Source: Paracoccaceae bacterium
Lineage (GTDB): Bacteria; Pseudomonadota; Alphaproteobacteria; Rhodobacterales; Rhodobacteraceae
Assembly: GCA_020622085.1 (NCBI GenBank)
Contig: JAHRYM010000001.1
Coordinates: forward strand, 2,087,620 to 2,151,619
Length of the DNA: 64,000 bases
Reading direction: 5' to 3'
The position numbers and the translations under genes are program-made. Positions 20,313 to 31,024 of the stretch are shown here, in pieces; position 1 is the stretch's first letter; the number at the start of each line of letters is the position of its first letter. The notes under the pieces are model-generated. The model was not told where the DNA came from, ran no database searches, and saw only the letters and a list, made by a program, of their open reading frames with translations.

Positions 20313-21376
20313 ACCGATCCGCCCTTGCGCCGGGCCGCCTTGCGGGGTTCATCCGTCGTACCGCCTGCGGCCAGCGCCTGCGCCTGCCGCACCCATTCGT
20401 CGCGGCTGATGCGGCCATGAAAACCCACAAGCCGCTCGTCGACATAGGCAATGTCGCGCGCCTTCCAGCCCGCGATCTGGTCGAAGTGCCAGAAGCCAAG
20501 TTGATTGAGCATCGCCTCGATCACGGGGCCGATGCCGCGGATTTCCTTCAGGTCATCCGGCTTGCCGGCGCGCGGCGCCGAAAGCATCTCGGGCGCGGCG
20601 GCGGCAGGAACGGCCGTCTTGGACCGGCTGACCGCGAAATCCAGCCCCGAGGCCCGTGGCGGCAGCGCAGCGGAGGGTTTGGGTTCGGTGCGGCGATCGG
20701 CGGTCTTGGCTTTGCCAACGCTGCGGCTGCGCACCGGGGCGGGTGCCGTCGCCACGGACACCGCCCCGGCTGGCGCGGTGTCAGCGCGAGCCTTGGATGC
20801 GCGCGTCTTTGGCGCGACCCCGGTTTTTTCAGGGGCTGCGGCAGAAACCTTGATCTTGCCTTCGCCGGCCTTCGCCTTCGCCGGGGCGCGGCGGCGCGCA
20901 GGTGCTGCCGGCTCGTCGACCACTGCATCAAGCGGAGCGAAAGGGCCCGGGCCAAGCGGACGCGGCGGTTCCGCCTCAGCGGGGGCGGCGACCACTGGCG
21001 CCCTCGGGGGTGCGGCCGGGGCGGCATCCTTGGCCGCAGCAACGCTGGTCGCCGCAGGTGGCGCCGTGATTTCGGGGGCCTGCATCGCCGGCCCGGGTTC
21101 GACCCCGGCCGATGGCACCGGCGTCGACACCAGCTTGAAAGGCGTGAAGGGGGCAACAGGGGCAAGCGGGGCCGGCACCACATAGGCGATCCGGCCCGAA
21201 CAGAAGGCCCAGCGCAGGAAACCGCCAAGACCGAAGGCGACCAAGCCACCAAGGATCAGCGCCGCCAGAACCCCGGCATGGCTGATGAATACAAGGAACG
21301 CAGCCACCGCCACCCCCGAAAGGGCCGCGGTCAGCCGACAATTGCGGCGGCAGGCAGGATCTGCGTCATGCATCAT
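20309..21376 (-). CDS. Membrane-anchored protein with C-terminal helix-hairpin-helix domain
   Basis: A 355-aa protein. Two hydrophobic stretches lie at about residues 17-58, followed by a long Ala/Pro/Lys-rich low-complexity linker (about 70-280). A compact C-terminal domain (about 285-345) contains DDLKEIRGIGPVIEAML, a helix-hairpin-helix motif, then FWHFDQIAGW and DEWVRQAQAL. The same domain closes the NuoE protein encoded just upstream, with near-identical spacing, so it probably arose by duplication. The linker codons are GC-rich like the neighbours. It may dock near NuoE or NuoF, but the partner is unknown. The start could also be the second ATG, 21373. Confidence 0.8.
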   Translation of the reverse strand: MMHDADPACRRNCRLTAALSGVAVAAFLVFISHAGVLAALILGGLVAFGLGGFLRWAFCSGRIAYVVPAPLAPVAPFTPFKLVSTPVPSAGVEPGPAMQAPEITAPPAATSVAAAKDAAPAAPPRAPVVAAPAEAEPPRPLGPGPFAPLDAVVDEPAAPARRRAPAKAKAGEGKIKVSAAAPEKTGVAPKTRASKARADTAPAGAVSVATAPAPVRSRSVGKAKTADRRTEPKPSAALPPRASGLDFAVSRSKTAVPAAAAPEMLSAPRAGKPDDLKEIRGIGPVIEAMLNQLGFWHFDQIAGWKARDIAYVDERLVGFHGRISRDEWVRQAQALAAGGTTDEPRKAARRKGGSV

Positions 21377-21441
21377 TCGCTGTCGTCCCCATTGAACCTG
21401 GCCCGCCCCGTGTTTCCGTTGCCCAAGGACGGGGCCGTTAC

Positions 21442-22446
21442 CTATTTACCCTTCAACAGATCGCGGGCCTGCTCGACCCATTTCTCGCGGATCATGCGGC
21501 CCTTGAAGGCCGTCAACTGCGAGTCCACCCAGGCGATTTCTGCTTCTGTCCATTTCGCCAACTGGTCAAAGTGATAGAAGCCCATGGAATGCAGCATCGC
21601 CTCGATCTTGGGACCGATGCCCTCGATCACCTTCAGGTCGTCGGCCTGGCCCGCGCGCGGGCCGGCCAGTGCCTGCGGCTGGCGCATCGCGGGGGCATCG
21701 GCGGGCGCCGCCTGCGAGGAAGCCGGCCGGCCTGCGGCCTTGCCCAGCCAGGGCGTCAGCAGCGGCACTTCGGTGCCGTCGATCCGTTTCAGCCCGTCGC
21801 CGACATCGACCTGGCGCTGGACGCTGGCATTGTATTGCGTGCGACCGCTTTCGAAATCCTGGAGCGAGGTCAGGCCGTTCAGCGGCTCCGAAGCATAGCG
21901 GCCGTTCTGCGGCCCCGCCACCGGGGTCTTGCCCGCCGCCATGTCGTCAAGCAGCGCCGACAGCTTTTCCGCCGTCAGGTCTTCGTAATAGTCCTTGCCG
22001 ATCTGGGCCATCGGCGCATTGGCGCAGGCGCCAAGGCATTCGACCTCTTCCCAGCTGAACCTGCCGTCGGCCGAAAGCGTATGCGGCGTGGGCGCGATCT
22101 TTTCGCGGCAGACACGGATCAGGTCTTCCGCGCCGCAGATCATGCAGGACGTGGTGCCGCAGATCTGGATATGTGCCATGCTGCCAACGGGTTGCAGATG
22201 GAACATGAAATAGAAGGTCGCCACTTCCAGCGCACGGATATAGGCCAGACCCAGCATGTCGGCGATATGTTCGATCGCCGGGCGCGTGAGCCAGCCTTCC
22301 TGTTCCTGCGCCCGCCACAGCAGCGGGATGATGGCGCTGGCCTGACGGCCTTCGGGGTATTTTGTGATCTGCCCCTTCGCCCAGGCGAGGTTCGCGGGCG
22401 TGAAGGCAAAGGATGCGGGTTGTTCGGCGTGAAGGCGGCGCAGCAT
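21442..22446 (-). CDS. nuoE: NADH-quinone oxidoreductase subunit E with C-terminal HhH extension
   Basis: The 24-kDa-type 2Fe-2S subunit of complex I, carrying cluster N1a. Starting at ATG 22446 it has 334 aa, well above the roughly 160-240 aa usual for the family. The thioredoxin-like 2Fe-2S domain is complete with [14 protein letters not shown] and [11 protein letters not shown] (about residues 90-140). After a spacer, the last 70 residues form an HhH domain ([39 protein letters not shown]) homologous to the end of the next gene product. The extension is known in Rhodobacterales NuoE proteins; its role is not. Confidence 0.93.
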   Translation of the reverse strand: MLRRLHAEQPASFAFTPANLAWAKGQITKYPEGRQASAIIPLLWRAQEQEGWLTRPAIEHIADMLGLAYIRALEVATFYFMFHLQPVGSMAHIQICGTTSCMICGAEDLIRVCREKIAPTPHTLSADGRFSWEEVECLGACANAPMAQIGKDYYEDLTAEKLSALLDDMAAGKTPVAGPQNGRYASEPLNGLTSLQDFESGRTQYNASVQRQVDVGDGLKRIDGTEVPLLTPWLGKAAGRPASSQAAPADAPAMRQPQALAGPRAGQADDLKVIEGIGPKIEAMLHSMGFYHFDQLAKWTEAEIAWVDSQLTAFKGRMIREKWVEQARDLLKGK

Positions 22447-22483
22447 CAGTTGATCCCAATCAGCAAGAATGCGAGGGCGGTTT

Positions 22484-23722
22484 TCACCGGTCCACCTCGC
22501 CAAACACGATGTCCATGGTCCCGATGATGGCGGCAACATCGGCCAGCAGGTGGCCCTTGGACATCCAGTCGATGGATTGCATGTGCAGGAAGCCCGGGGC
22601 CCGGAGCTTGGCGCGGTAGGGCTTGTTGGTGCCGTCAGCCACCAGATAGACGCCGAATTCGCCCTTCGGCGCCTCGACGGCGGCATAGACCTCGCCGGCG
22701 GGAACGTGGAAGCCTTCGGTGTAAAGCTTGAAGTGGTGGATCAGGCTTTCCATGCTGCGCTTCATGTCGCCGCGGGTCGGCGGCGTGATCTTGCCGCGCG
22801 CCAGCACGTCGCCCGGTTCCTTGCGCAGCTTGGCGACGGCCTGCTTGATGATCCTGGTCGATTCCTCCATCTCGGCCATGCGGACAAGGTAGCGGTCATA
22901 GCAGTCGCCGTTCTTGCCGACCGGGATCTTGAAGTCGAATTCATCGTAGCATTCGTAGGGCTGGCTGCGCCGCAGATCCCAGGCCATGCCCGAGCCGCGC
23001 ACCATGACGCCCGAATAACCCCAGCGCAGCGCGTCTTCCTCGGTCACGATGCCGATGTCGGCATTGCGCTGCTTGAAGATGCGGTTTTCGGTCAGAAGCG
23101 TGTGCAGATCGGCCAGAACCTTCGGGAAGTGGTCGGCCCAGGCGTCGATGTCATCCAGAAGCGCGGGCGGCAGATCCTGGTGGACGCCGCCGGGGCGGAA
23201 ATAGGCGGCGTGCAGGCGCGCCCCGCAGGCGCGTTCGTAGAACACCATCAGCTTTTCGCGTTCCTCGAAACCCCAGAGCGGCGGGGTCAGCGCGCCGACG
23301 TCCATGGCCTGCGTGGTGGTGTTCAGAAGGTGGTTCAGGATCCGGCCGATTTCGGAATAAAGCACCCGTATCAGCGAGGCGCGGCGCGGAACCACGGTGC
23401 CGGTCAGCCGTTCGATCGCCAGGCACCAGGCATGTTCCTGGTTCATCGGCGCCACATAGTCCAGCCGGTCGAAATAGGGCAGGTTCTGCAGGTAGGTGCG
23501 GCTTTCCATCAGCTTTTCGGTGCCGCGATGCAGCAGGCCGATATGCGGGTCGGCGCGTTCGACGATTTCGCCGTCCAACTCCAGCACCATCCGCAAAACC
23601 CCGTGCGCTGCGGGGTGTTGCGGACCGAAGTTGATGTTGAAGTTGCGAATGCGCTGTTCGCCGGTCAGCGCATCGCGCGAACCGTCGTCATAGGTATTCT
23701 GACGAATGTCGGCGTCCATCAT
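22484..23722 (-). CDS. nuoD: NADH-quinone oxidoreductase subunit D
   Basis: The 49-kDa subunit of complex I that forms the quinone pocket with NuoB (412 aa). The hallmark [19 protein letters not shown] is near residue 31; the hydrogenase-derived fold continues through [12 protein letters not shown] and [11 protein letters not shown] to the C-terminal [13 protein letters not shown] and D are separate genes here. The ATG at 23722 overlaps the stop of the upstream sulfotransferase gene by 4 bases; a second ATG follows at once. Confidence 0.97.
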   Translation of the reverse strand: MMDADIRQNTYDDGSRDALTGEQRIRNFNINFGPQHPAAHGVLRMVLELDGEIVERADPHIGLLHRGTEKLMESRTYLQNLPYFDRLDYVAPMNQEHAWCLAIERLTGTVVPRRASLIRVLYSEIGRILNHLLNTTTQAMDVGALTPPLWGFEEREKLMVFYERACGARLHAAYFRPGGVHQDLPPALLDDIDAWADHFPKVLADLHTLLTENRIFKQRNADIGIVTEEDALRWGYSGVMVRGSGMAWDLRRSQPYECYDEFDFKIPVGKNGDCYDRYLVRMAEMEESTRIIKQAVAKLRKEPGDVLARGKITPPTRGDMKRSMESLIHHFKLYTEGFHVPAGEVYAAVEAPKGEFGVYLVADGTNKPYRAKLRAPGFLHMQSIDWMSKGHLLADVAAIIGTMDIVFGEVDR

Positions 23723-24678
23723 GCGAAGCCCTCGCTCATCGTTCTTTGCCAGCTTGCCGGCAGATTGGAAAAATTCTGCGCGACGTATTCATACTGCGGA
23801 CGCAAGGCGCGCCGCATCGCCGCCCGGTCCTCTTCAGGCAGGTCTACCGGGCGACCAGCGTTCACTTCCTTGCCGAAATCGGCGGCGACATGTCGGATGC
23901 CAAGAAAGGAACACAGCCGCTTGACGCCCGCAGGTGTCATCATGTCTTCCTGAAACAGGATCAGGGACTTTTCGGCCGGGACAGCCGCGCGCAGCTTTTC
24001 GATCACCGCCTTGTAGTCGGAAAACCGATAGGCCGATTCCGTCGCCTTGGCCCGTCCTTCCAGCAGGTCGGCCAGATGCTCGCGTGACTTCTGGAGATAA
24101 TCCTCTCCATCCTTCAGCGCGCCCCGCACATCCATGCGCACATGGCTCCAGAGCCGGTCTACCGGATCCCGCATCAGGTAGACAAACCGGGTTTCCCTGG
24201 TCATCCGCGCCATCTCGGCCAGAACCGGGGCCGGGGCAAGCGCGTAATTTGGGGTGATGTCACCCACCAGTTTCTTGAGTCCGACACCTTGCACCAGATA
24301 GCGCGAATAGCCGTGGCGATCGTCCTTGCGCTGCTTCATCAGCGCCAGGTAGTCCCGCATATCGACGATCTCACCCAGAAGATGCTTGCTCTCCTCGGGC
24401 CCGGCAACCGCCAGGGCATCTTCCTTCCGCTCGATCGTTGTCTGGATGAAATCCAGGAGCCAGGTGAACTTGCCCTCTTGCAACGTATCGAAATAGTGAA
24501 GTTCCTTGAAGGCGCGAAAATGGCAGTCCGGATGGCCGGACAGATAGTCATGCAGCCAGGTCGTGCCGCATTTGGGCGCGCCGATGCCGAACAGCAATGC
24601 CGGTGGCGTCGTCCGACGTACCGGGGTGGCCTTCGGTCGCCTTGCCTGATGTGGCATCATCACGCCCATTGCGTTCAC
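23719..24678 (-). CDS. Sulfotransferase-family protein inserted between nuoC and nuoD
   Basis: A cytosolic-type sulfotransferase domain (319 aa) that would move sulfonate from PAPS to an acceptor. The 5'-phosphosulfate loop [16 protein letters not shown] is at about residues 31-46, an acidic/His segment [10 protein letters not shown] follows, and the 3'-phosphate motif is [17 protein letters not shown] (about 155-171). The start is taken as GTG 24678 (GTGA overlap with nuoC, AAGAAGG upstream); ATG at 24669, 24660 or 24657 are alternatives. It is locked in the operon by 4-base overlaps on both sides. A sulfotransferase is not part of any known complex I. The acceptor is unknown; cell-surface glycans or lipids are typical for such bacterial enzymes. 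Confidence 0.85.
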   Translation of the reverse strand: MNAMGVMMPHQARRPKATPVRRTTPPALLFGIGAPKCGTTWLHDYLSGHPDCHFRAFKELHYFDTLQEGKFTWLLDFIQTTIERKEDALAVAGPEESKHLLGEIVDMRDYLALMKQRKDDRHGYSRYLVQGVGLKKLVGDITPNYALAPAPVLAEMARMTRETRFVYLMRDPVDRLWSHVRMDVRGALKDGEDYLQKSREHLADLLEGRAKATESAYRFSDYKAVIEKLRAAVPAEKSLILFQEDMMTPAGVKRLCSFLGIRHVAADFGKEVNAGRPVDLPEEDRAAMRRALRPQYEYVAQNFSNLPASWQRTMSEGFA

Positions 24679-25322
24679 GCCTTCTTCTCGTCGCCGGGAA
24701 GAATGTAATGCGCGCCCTCCCAGGGGCTGAGGAAGTCGAACTGGCGGTAATCCTGCACCAGCTTCACCGGCTCGTAGACGACGCGCTTGGCGACCTCGTC
24801 ATAGCGCACCTCGACATAGCCCGTGGTCGGGAAGTCCTTGCGCAGCGGGTAGCCGCGGAAACCGTAATCGGTCAGGATCCGGCGCAGGTCCGGATGCCCC
24901 GAGAACAGGATCCCGAACATGTCGAAAATCTCGCGCTCGAACCAGTTGGCCGAAGGGTTCACCCCCGTAAGCGAGGGCACCATCTGATCTTCGTCCACCG
25001 CCGCCTTCAGCCGGATGCGCTGGTTGCGATACATGGACAGGAATTGCCAGACCACGTCGAACCGCTCGGCGCGTTCGGGATAATCGACGGCGGTTATGTC
25101 GATGAGGGTCGAGAACTTGCAGGCATCGTCCGCGATCAGGAACCGCGTGACATCGACGATCGCTTCGGCGCGGATCGTCACGTTCAATTCGCCAAAGGCA
25201 ATCTCGGTCGCAACCACTTCGGCGCCCAGCGCAGCCTGGATACGGTCGGCCAGCACCCGGAGCGGATGCGGCGCGGCTTGCGGGGCGGCGTCAGTGGCCG
25301 GAGTGGTCTCGGTCATCGTCAT
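24675..25322 (-). CDS. nuoC: NADH-quinone oxidoreductase subunit C
   Basis: The 30-kDa subunit of the peripheral arm (215 aa). The family signature [28 protein letters not shown]-type block is present (about residues 119-146) with the typical [13 protein letters not shown] after it. The N-terminal 20 residues are Ala/Thr/Pro-rich and variable. A GAGGGG ribosome site favours either the first ATG (25322) or the second (25316). nuoB ends 6 bases upstream. Confidence 0.95.
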   Translation of the reverse strand: MTMTETTPATDAAPQAAPHPLRVLADRIQAALGAEVVATEIAFGELNVTIRAEAIVDVTRFLIADDACKFSTLIDITAVDYPERAERFDVVWQFLSMYRNQRIRLKAAVDEDQMVPSLTGVNPSANWFEREIFDMFGILFSGHPDLRRILTDYGFRGYPLRKDFPTTGYVEVRYDEVAKRVVYEPVKLVQDYRQFDFLSPWEGAHYILPGDEKKA

Positions 25323-25328
25323 GTCCCC

Positions 25329-26218
<890 letters not shown>

Positions 26219-26536
26219 CTATGGCTCCTTCGTCTCGCGCATGCAGAACGGCGCGGCTTTAGCTCTCTCGCGTTTACTCCGCGCCCTTGGCGGGGTCAAC
26301 CGAAGGCAAGGAAGAAATCGGCCTATCTTCGGGCTGTTCGCCGCCCCTTGCCGCGACCGCGCCACCGAAATCATGCGGGGCGCAGGCTGTCCGGGCACCC
26401 CGAGCAGCGCCTTGCCGATCCCGCAAGCCGGATATGACGCACCGATGCCGGCCAGATCGGAACAGGCGCCTTGCGCCGGCGCCATCCGCCCCGCCCCACG
26501 GACGCGGTCCGTGGCTGCTGATCCGCAGCCACCGGC
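26219..26536. other. Intergenic region upstream of nuoA and downstream of mccA
   Basis: 318 bases without a gene. It holds the likely nuo promoter (26271-26299, minus strand) and, next to the mccA stop, a 7-bp hairpin (GTGGCTG 26511-26517 with CAGCCAC 26526-26532) without a T tract. I see no FNR-type box or other clear operator. Confidence 0.5.
26271..26299 (-). promoter_or_regulatory. Candidate nuo operon promoter
   Basis: Read on the minus strand: TTGACC (26299-26294), 17-base spacer, TAAACG (26276-26271). The predicted start of transcription is about 45 bases before the nuoA GTG. The -35 is strong and the -10 weak. Confidence 0.4.
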
Positions 26537-28522
26537 CTAATGGTCCGACCCGGCAGATGGCGCAGCGCCTGTCCCCGAGGCCGCGGCGGCGCCCTGCTCC
26601 GGTTCTTCCAGCCGGACAAGCGGTGCCCCTGCCTCGACCTGTGCGCCGACCGATGCGTGGACTTCGGCCACGATGCCGTCGCGGCCGGCCAGAAGCAGAT
26701 GCTCCATCTTCATTGCCTCGATCACCGCGATGGGGTCGCCACGCTCCAGCCTGTCGCCCACCGTGACGCGGACCGCCTTCACCACCCCGGGCATCGGCGC
26801 GATCGTCATGCCTGCCGCCCGCTCCTCGCCCCTGCGCGCCAGTGCGTCGATCCGTCGCAGGCAGACGGTGCCGCGCGCCCCCGCGAGCACGGTCGCCCGA
26901 TCGGGGTCGATCACGACTCGCGCCGCTATCTTCTGCCCGTCGATCCACCAGAACCCGTCCCCCCGCCGGCAGTCGAGCACCCGGCCCGCCACCGTCACCC
27001 GCACCAGATCCGGCCCCGCTACCGCAAGGGTCACCGGGGGCTCGGTCGGCAACTGCCGCTCCAGCGGCTGCCAGAGGCTGAACCCCATGAGCGGCGCCGG
27101 CGCCTCAATATCTGCCAGCGCCAGCGCGGCGCGGGCGACAAGGGGCGCGTCCACCACGGCGTCCTGGGGCACAAGCGCCGCCCGTTCCCGCGCGATCAGC
27201 CCGGTGTCCACCTGCCCCGCACGCATATCCGGATGGCGCAGGAGCTTGATGAGGAAGGCCAGATTGGTGACGCAGCCTGCCACCTCGGTCTCCTCGAGCG
27301 CCGCAGTGAGCCGGCCAAGCGCAATGTCACGCGTCGGGCCATGCGCGATGATCTTGGCGATCATCGGATCGTACCAGGGGCTGATCCGGTCTCCGGTTCG
27401 CACGCCGCTGTCAGACCGCACAGCCGCTGGAAAGCGCAGATGCGTCAGCCTCCCGGTCGCGGGCAGGAATCCGGCCGGAACATCCTCGGCATAAAGCCGC
27501 GCCTCGACGGCATGGCCCGAAAGCCCGATCCGGGCCTGGTCGAGCGGCAGGGGCTCGCCACTGGCCACGCGCAACTGCCATTCCACAAGGTCGATGCCTG
27601 TCACCGCTTCGGTCACCGGATGCTCGACCTGGAGGCGGGTATTCATTTCCATGAACCAGAACCGGTCGGGGTGAAGGCCCTCACGCGCATCGACGATGAA
27701 CTCGACGGTGCCCGCGCCCGAATACCCGATGGCTTCGGCCGCCCGCACCGCCGCTGCCCCCATCGCCTTGCGCATGATGTCCGTCATCCCCGGTGCGGGA
27801 GCCTCCTCGATCACCTTCTGGTGGCGACGCTGGAGCGAACAGTCGCGCTCATGTAGATGCACCGCGCGCCGCCCGTCGCCAAAGACCTGCACCTCGATAT
27901 GGCGCGGGGTCTCGATGCATTTCTCGATCAGGACTTCCCGGTTGCCAAAGGCGGCCGCAGCCTCGTCCGCCGCCGCCGCCAGACCGGCCGCGAAATCCCC
28001 GGGCCGGTCGATGCGGCGCATGCCCTTGCCGCCGCCCCCGGCAATCGCCTTGATCAGCACCGGGTAACCGATCCCGGCCGCGGCCGCCGACAGCGCCGCA
28101 AGCGACTGGTCGGCGCCCTGATGCCCAGGCACCACCGGCACCCCGGCTTCGGCCATCGCCGCCTTGGCCCTGTCCTTGAGCCCCATGACCCGGATCGCCT
28201 CGGCCGACGGGCCGATGAAGACCAACCCCGCCTGCGCCACCGCCCCGGCAAAGTCGGGATTTTCAGACAGGAACCCATAGCCCGGATGGATCGCCTCGGC
28301 CCCGGTCTGCAAGGCCGCCGCAATGATCCGGTCGCCGCGCAGATAGCTTTCGGCGGGGGCCGGCCCGCCGATGAAAACAGCCTCATCCGCCATCGCCACA
28401 TGCCGCGCCGCGCTGTCGACATCGGAGAAGACGGCGACTGTCCGCACCCCAAGGCGGCGGGCCGTGTCGACCACGCGGCAGGCGATCTCGCCGCGGTTGG
28501 CAATGAGGATCTTGCGAAACAT
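26537..28522 (-). CDS. mccA: Methylcrotonoyl-CoA carboxylase biotin-carrying subunit
   Basis: Carboxylates biotin with ATP and bicarbonate for 3-methylcrotonyl-CoA carboxylation in leucine breakdown (661 aa). Biotin carboxylase domain: ATP-grasp loop GGGGKGMRRI (about residues 158-167) and EMNTRLQVEHPVTE (about 285-298). The biotinyl domain near the C-terminus has EAMKMEH, the lysine being the biotin site for BirA. An acyl-CoA carboxylase of propionyl type would look similar; the neighbouring mccB and ivd genes make the methylcrotonyl enzyme the better call. The last 20 residues are a Gly/Ala/Ser tail. Confidence 0.9.
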   Translation of the reverse strand: MFRKILIANRGEIACRVVDTARRLGVRTVAVFSDVDSAARHVAMADEAVFIGGPAPAESYLRGDRIIAAALQTGAEAIHPGYGFLSENPDFAGAVAQAGLVFIGPSAEAIRVMGLKDRAKAAMAEAGVPVVPGHQGADQSLAALSAAAAGIGYPVLIKAIAGGGGKGMRRIDRPGDFAAGLAAAADEAAAAFGNREVLIEKCIETPRHIEVQVFGDGRRAVHLHERDCSLQRRHQKVIEEAPAPGMTDIMRKAMGAAAVRAAEAIGYSGAGTVEFIVDAREGLHPDRFWFMEMNTRLQVEHPVTEAVTGIDLVEWQLRVASGEPLPLDQARIGLSGHAVEARLYAEDVPAGFLPATGRLTHLRFPAAVRSDSGVRTGDRISPWYDPMIAKIIAHGPTRDIALGRLTAALEETEVAGCVTNLAFLIKLLRHPDMRAGQVDTGLIARERAALVPQDAVVDAPLVARAALALADIEAPAPLMGFSLWQPLERQLPTEPPVTLAVAGPDLVRVTVAGRVLDCRRGDGFWWIDGQKIAARVVIDPDRATVLAGARGTVCLRRIDALARRGEERAAGMTIAPMPGVVKAVRVTVGDRLERGDPIAVIEAMKMEHLLLAGRDGIVAEVHASVGAQVEAGAPLVRLEEPEQGAAAASGTGAAPSAGSDH

Positions 28523-28580
28523 CTGCGTGTTTCCCTTGCGTCACGCGTGGACGGGGGCTGCCCGCCCCCGAACCCCCGGG

Positions 28581-28644
28581 GAGTATTTCGGCAAAGAAGA
28601 AGGGGCATGGCAGAAGCCCGGGCTTCTTCTTTGCACAAATACTC
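28581..28644. repeat. Long inverted repeat (REP-like palindrome) between mccB and mccA
   Basis: The left arm GAGTATTT-CG-GCAAAGAAGAAG (28581-28602) pairs with the right arm at 28623-28644; the arms match over 20 of 22 positions. An inner GGGC/GCCC stem lies within the 20-base loop. The right arm includes the first two bases of the mccB stop codon. GAGTATTT...AAAGAAGAAG palindromes recur in intergenic regions of Rhodobacterales in my experience of such genomes, so this is probably a dispersed repeat, possibly damping expression of mccA relative to mccB. Confidence 0.75.
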
Positions 28645-30247
28645 ACATCCTGAAGACGCCGAACCGCGTCGGCTGTATCGGGGCATTCAACGCCGCCAAG
28701 AGCGAAAGCGCCAGCACCTCGCGCGTCTTTCTGGGGTCGATGATGCCGTCGTCCCAAAGCCGGGCGCTGGCGTAAAGCGGATGGCTTTGACGGCTGAACA
28801 TCTCGACCATCGGGCGCCTGAACGCCTCTTCCTCTTGGGGCGACCATCTGCCACCGGATCGCTCGATCCCCTCGCGCCGGACGCTGGCCATGACCCCTGC
28901 CGCCTGCTCACCCCCCATGACGCTGATGCGGGAATTGGGCCATGTCCACAAGAAGCGGGGCGAATAGGCGCGTCCTGCCATGCCGTAGTTGCCTGCCCCG
29001 AAGGAGCCACCGACAATGCAGGTGATCTTGGGCACGTTCGTCGTGGCCACCGCCGTCACCATCTTGGCACCGTGGCGGGCGATGCCTTCGTTTTCGTAGC
29101 GGCGCCCGACCATGAAGCCGGTGATGTTTTGCACGAACACCAGCGGGATGCCGCGCTGGCTGCAAAGCTCGATGAAATGCGCGCCCTTGACCGCGCTTTC
29201 GGAAAACAGCACGCCGTTATTGGCAAGGATGCCCACAGGGCAGCCGCAGACATGGGCGAACCCCGTCACCAGTGTCTCGCCGAAGCGGGCCTTGAATTCA
29301 TCGAAGCGTGATCCGTCGACAATGCGGGCGATCACCTCGCGGATATCATAGGGAATACGCAGGTCGGCCGGCACGATCCCGAGGATTTCTTCCGGATCAT
29401 GCGCCGGGTCTTCGGGCGTTTGCCATATCACGGTATCTGGCTTGCGGCGGTTGAGCCCCGCCACCGCGCGCCGCGCCAGCGCCAGCGCATGGGTGTCGTC
29501 CTCGGCCAGATAGTCGGCAACGCCCGAGAGCCGCGTGTGCACGTCGCCACCGCCCAGATCCTCGGCCGAGACCACCTCGCCCGTGGCGGCGCGCACCAGG
29601 GGCGGGCCGGCCAGAAAGATCGTGCCCTGCCCCCGCACGATGATCGAGATGTCCGACATCGCCGGCACATAGGCACCGCCTGCCGTGCACGACCCCATGA
29701 CGACGGCGATCTGCGGGATGCCAGAGGCGCTCATCCTTGCCTGGTTGTAGAAGATGCGGCCGAAATGGTCGCGGTCGGGGAAGACCTCGTCCTGGTTGGG
29801 CAGGTTCGCGCCGCCGCTGTCGACCAGATAGATGCAGGGCAGGCAATTTTCTGCGGCGATTTCCTGGGCGCGCAGGTGCTTTTTCACCGTCATCGGATAA
29901 TAGGTGCCGCCCTTCACGGTGGCATCGTTGGCCACCACCATCACGTCTTGCCCGTGGATGCGGCCGATCCCGGCGATCAGACCGGCGCCGGGTGCCTTGC
30001 CGCCATACATCCCGTGTGCGGCCGTCGCGCCAATTTCGAGAAAAGGCGAGGCCGGGTCGAGCAGGTTCGCCACCCGCGCGCGCGGCGCCATCTTGCCGCG
30101 CGCCTCGTGCCGCGCGCGCGGCCCCGGTCCGCCGCCCTCGACTGCCATCGCCGCCGCCCTGGCCACGATATCAAGCATCGACAGATGCGCTGCTCGGTTG
30201 GCCTGGGCCGTTTCGCTGCCCGGAGCGAAGCCAGTCTTCAACTGCAT
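28643..30247 (-). CDS. mccB: Methylcrotonoyl-CoA carboxylase carboxyltransferase subunit
   Basis: Transfers the carboxyl group from biotin to 3-methylcrotonyl-CoA (534 aa, the usual length). The two crotonase-like halves are visible: N-terminal [17 protein letters not shown] and [20 protein letters not shown], then the oxyanion regions [16 protein letters not shown] and, in the C half, [16 protein letters not shown]. The AHGMYGG-type and [14 protein letters not shown]-like segments are characteristic of the methylcrotonyl rather than the propionyl enzyme. It precedes mccA, separated by the inverted repeat. Confidence 0.92.
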   Translation of the reverse strand: MQLKTGFAPGSETAQANRAAHLSMLDIVARAAAMAVEGGGPGPRARHEARGKMAPRARVANLLDPASPFLEIGATAAHGMYGGKAPGAGLIAGIGRIHGQDVMVVANDATVKGGTYYPMTVKKHLRAQEIAAENCLPCIYLVDSGGANLPNQDEVFPDRDHFGRIFYNQARMSASGIPQIAVVMGSCTAGGAYVPAMSDISIIVRGQGTIFLAGPPLVRAATGEVVSAEDLGGGDVHTRLSGVADYLAEDDTHALALARRAVAGLNRRKPDTVIWQTPEDPAHDPEEILGIVPADLRIPYDIREVIARIVDGSRFDEFKARFGETLVTGFAHVCGCPVGILANNGVLFSESAVKGAHFIELCSQRGIPLVFVQNITGFMVGRRYENEGIARHGAKMVTAVATTNVPKITCIVGGSFGAGNYGMAGRAYSPRFLWTWPNSRISVMGGEQAAGVMASVRREGIERSGGRWSPQEEEAFRRPMVEMFSRQSHPLYASARLWDDGIIDPRKTREVLALSLLAALNAPIQPTRFGVFRM

Positions 30248-30303
30248 GGAAGATCGGTCCTTTTTGCCTGCGCCAAACTGACGCGCCGCCCGATCAGGCG
30301 GAT

Positions 30304-30317
30304 TTGACCGGGATCAA
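30304..30317. promoter_or_regulatory. FNR/FnrL-type binding site upstream of ompW
   Basis: TTGACCGGGATCAA matches the FNR-family consensus TTGA-N6-TCAA in both half-sites. It lies 59 bases before the ompW start codon in the divergent mccB-ompW spacer. E. coli ompW is known to respond to oxygen through FNR, which supports the assignment by analogy. Confidence 0.6.
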
Positions 30318-30375
30318 AGTGCGCCGGCGCGCGGCATCGGATGAGGGATGGCGAACCAGTCAGACGGGATTTGAC

Positions 30376-30996
30376 ATGAAACTTTCCTATCTTCTTCTTG
30401 CCACTGCCGCCGCCGCATTCATTGGTCAGGCAGGCCTTGCCCAGTCTGCGGGCGACATGACCCTTGGCCTCGGGCTTGGCTGGGTCGAGCCGAAATCCGA
30501 TACGGGTGCCTTGTCGAACGGCACGCTCGAGACATCGGTGAAGGGCGCGGCCCGCCCCACTGTCACCTTCGAATATTTCATCAAGGACAATATCGGGATC
30601 GAGGTTCTGGGCGCCCTGCCGTTCCAGCATGACATCTCGATCACCGGCCTCGGCCTTGTCGGCAAGACCAAGCACCTGCCGCCGGTCGTCTCGGTGCAAT
30701 ACCACTTCCCGACCCAGTCGAAGCTGACGCCCTTCGTCGGTGTCGGCGTGAACTACACCGCCTTCTTCGACGAAGAGGCGACCGGCGCGCTGGCCGGGTC
30801 GGACCTTGACCTGCATGACAGCTGGGGCCTTGCCGGGCATGTCGGCCTTGACTACGCGATCAGCGAAAAGGCCGCCCTGCGCGCCGATCTGCGCTACATC
30901 GACATCGATTCCGATGTTTATCTGAACGGCGCGAAGATCGGCACTGTGAACATCGATCCGGTCGTTGCGGGCGTGTCCTATGTGATGAAGTTCTGA
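30376..30996 (+). CDS. ompW: OmpW-family outer membrane protein
   Basis: A small eight-stranded beta-barrel of the outer membrane (206 aa). ATG 30376 gives a clean signal peptide (MKLSYLLLATAAAAFIGQAGLA, cleavage at about 22). OmpW-type features are the alternating amphipathic strands, FEYFIKDNIGIEVLGALPFQHD, the KTKHLPPVVSVQYHF segment, PFVGVGVNYT and the terminal aromatic F of VSYVMKF for barrel assembly. The frame is open far upstream, but that is antisense to mccB and not coding. It lies opposite to the ivd/mcc genes, with an FNR box in front and its own terminator. Confidence 0.93.
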   Translation: MKLSYLLLATAAAAFIGQAGLAQSAGDMTLGLGLGWVEPKSDTGALSNGTLETSVKGAARPTVTFEYFIKDNIGIEVLGALPFQHDISITGLGLVGKTKHLPPVVSVQYHFPTQSKLTPFVGVGVNYTAFFDEEATGALAGSDLDLHDSWGLAGHVGLDYAISEKAALRADLRYIDIDSDVYLNGAKIGTVNIDPVVAGVSYVMKF

Positions 30997-31024
30997 TCCA
31001 TAACAGACGGTGAACCGCCACCCT

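Noticed and set aside
26511-26532. GTGGCTG/CAGCCAC hairpin after mccA as a terminator
   Set aside because: No T tract follows on the minus strand; kept only as a note in the intergenic entry.
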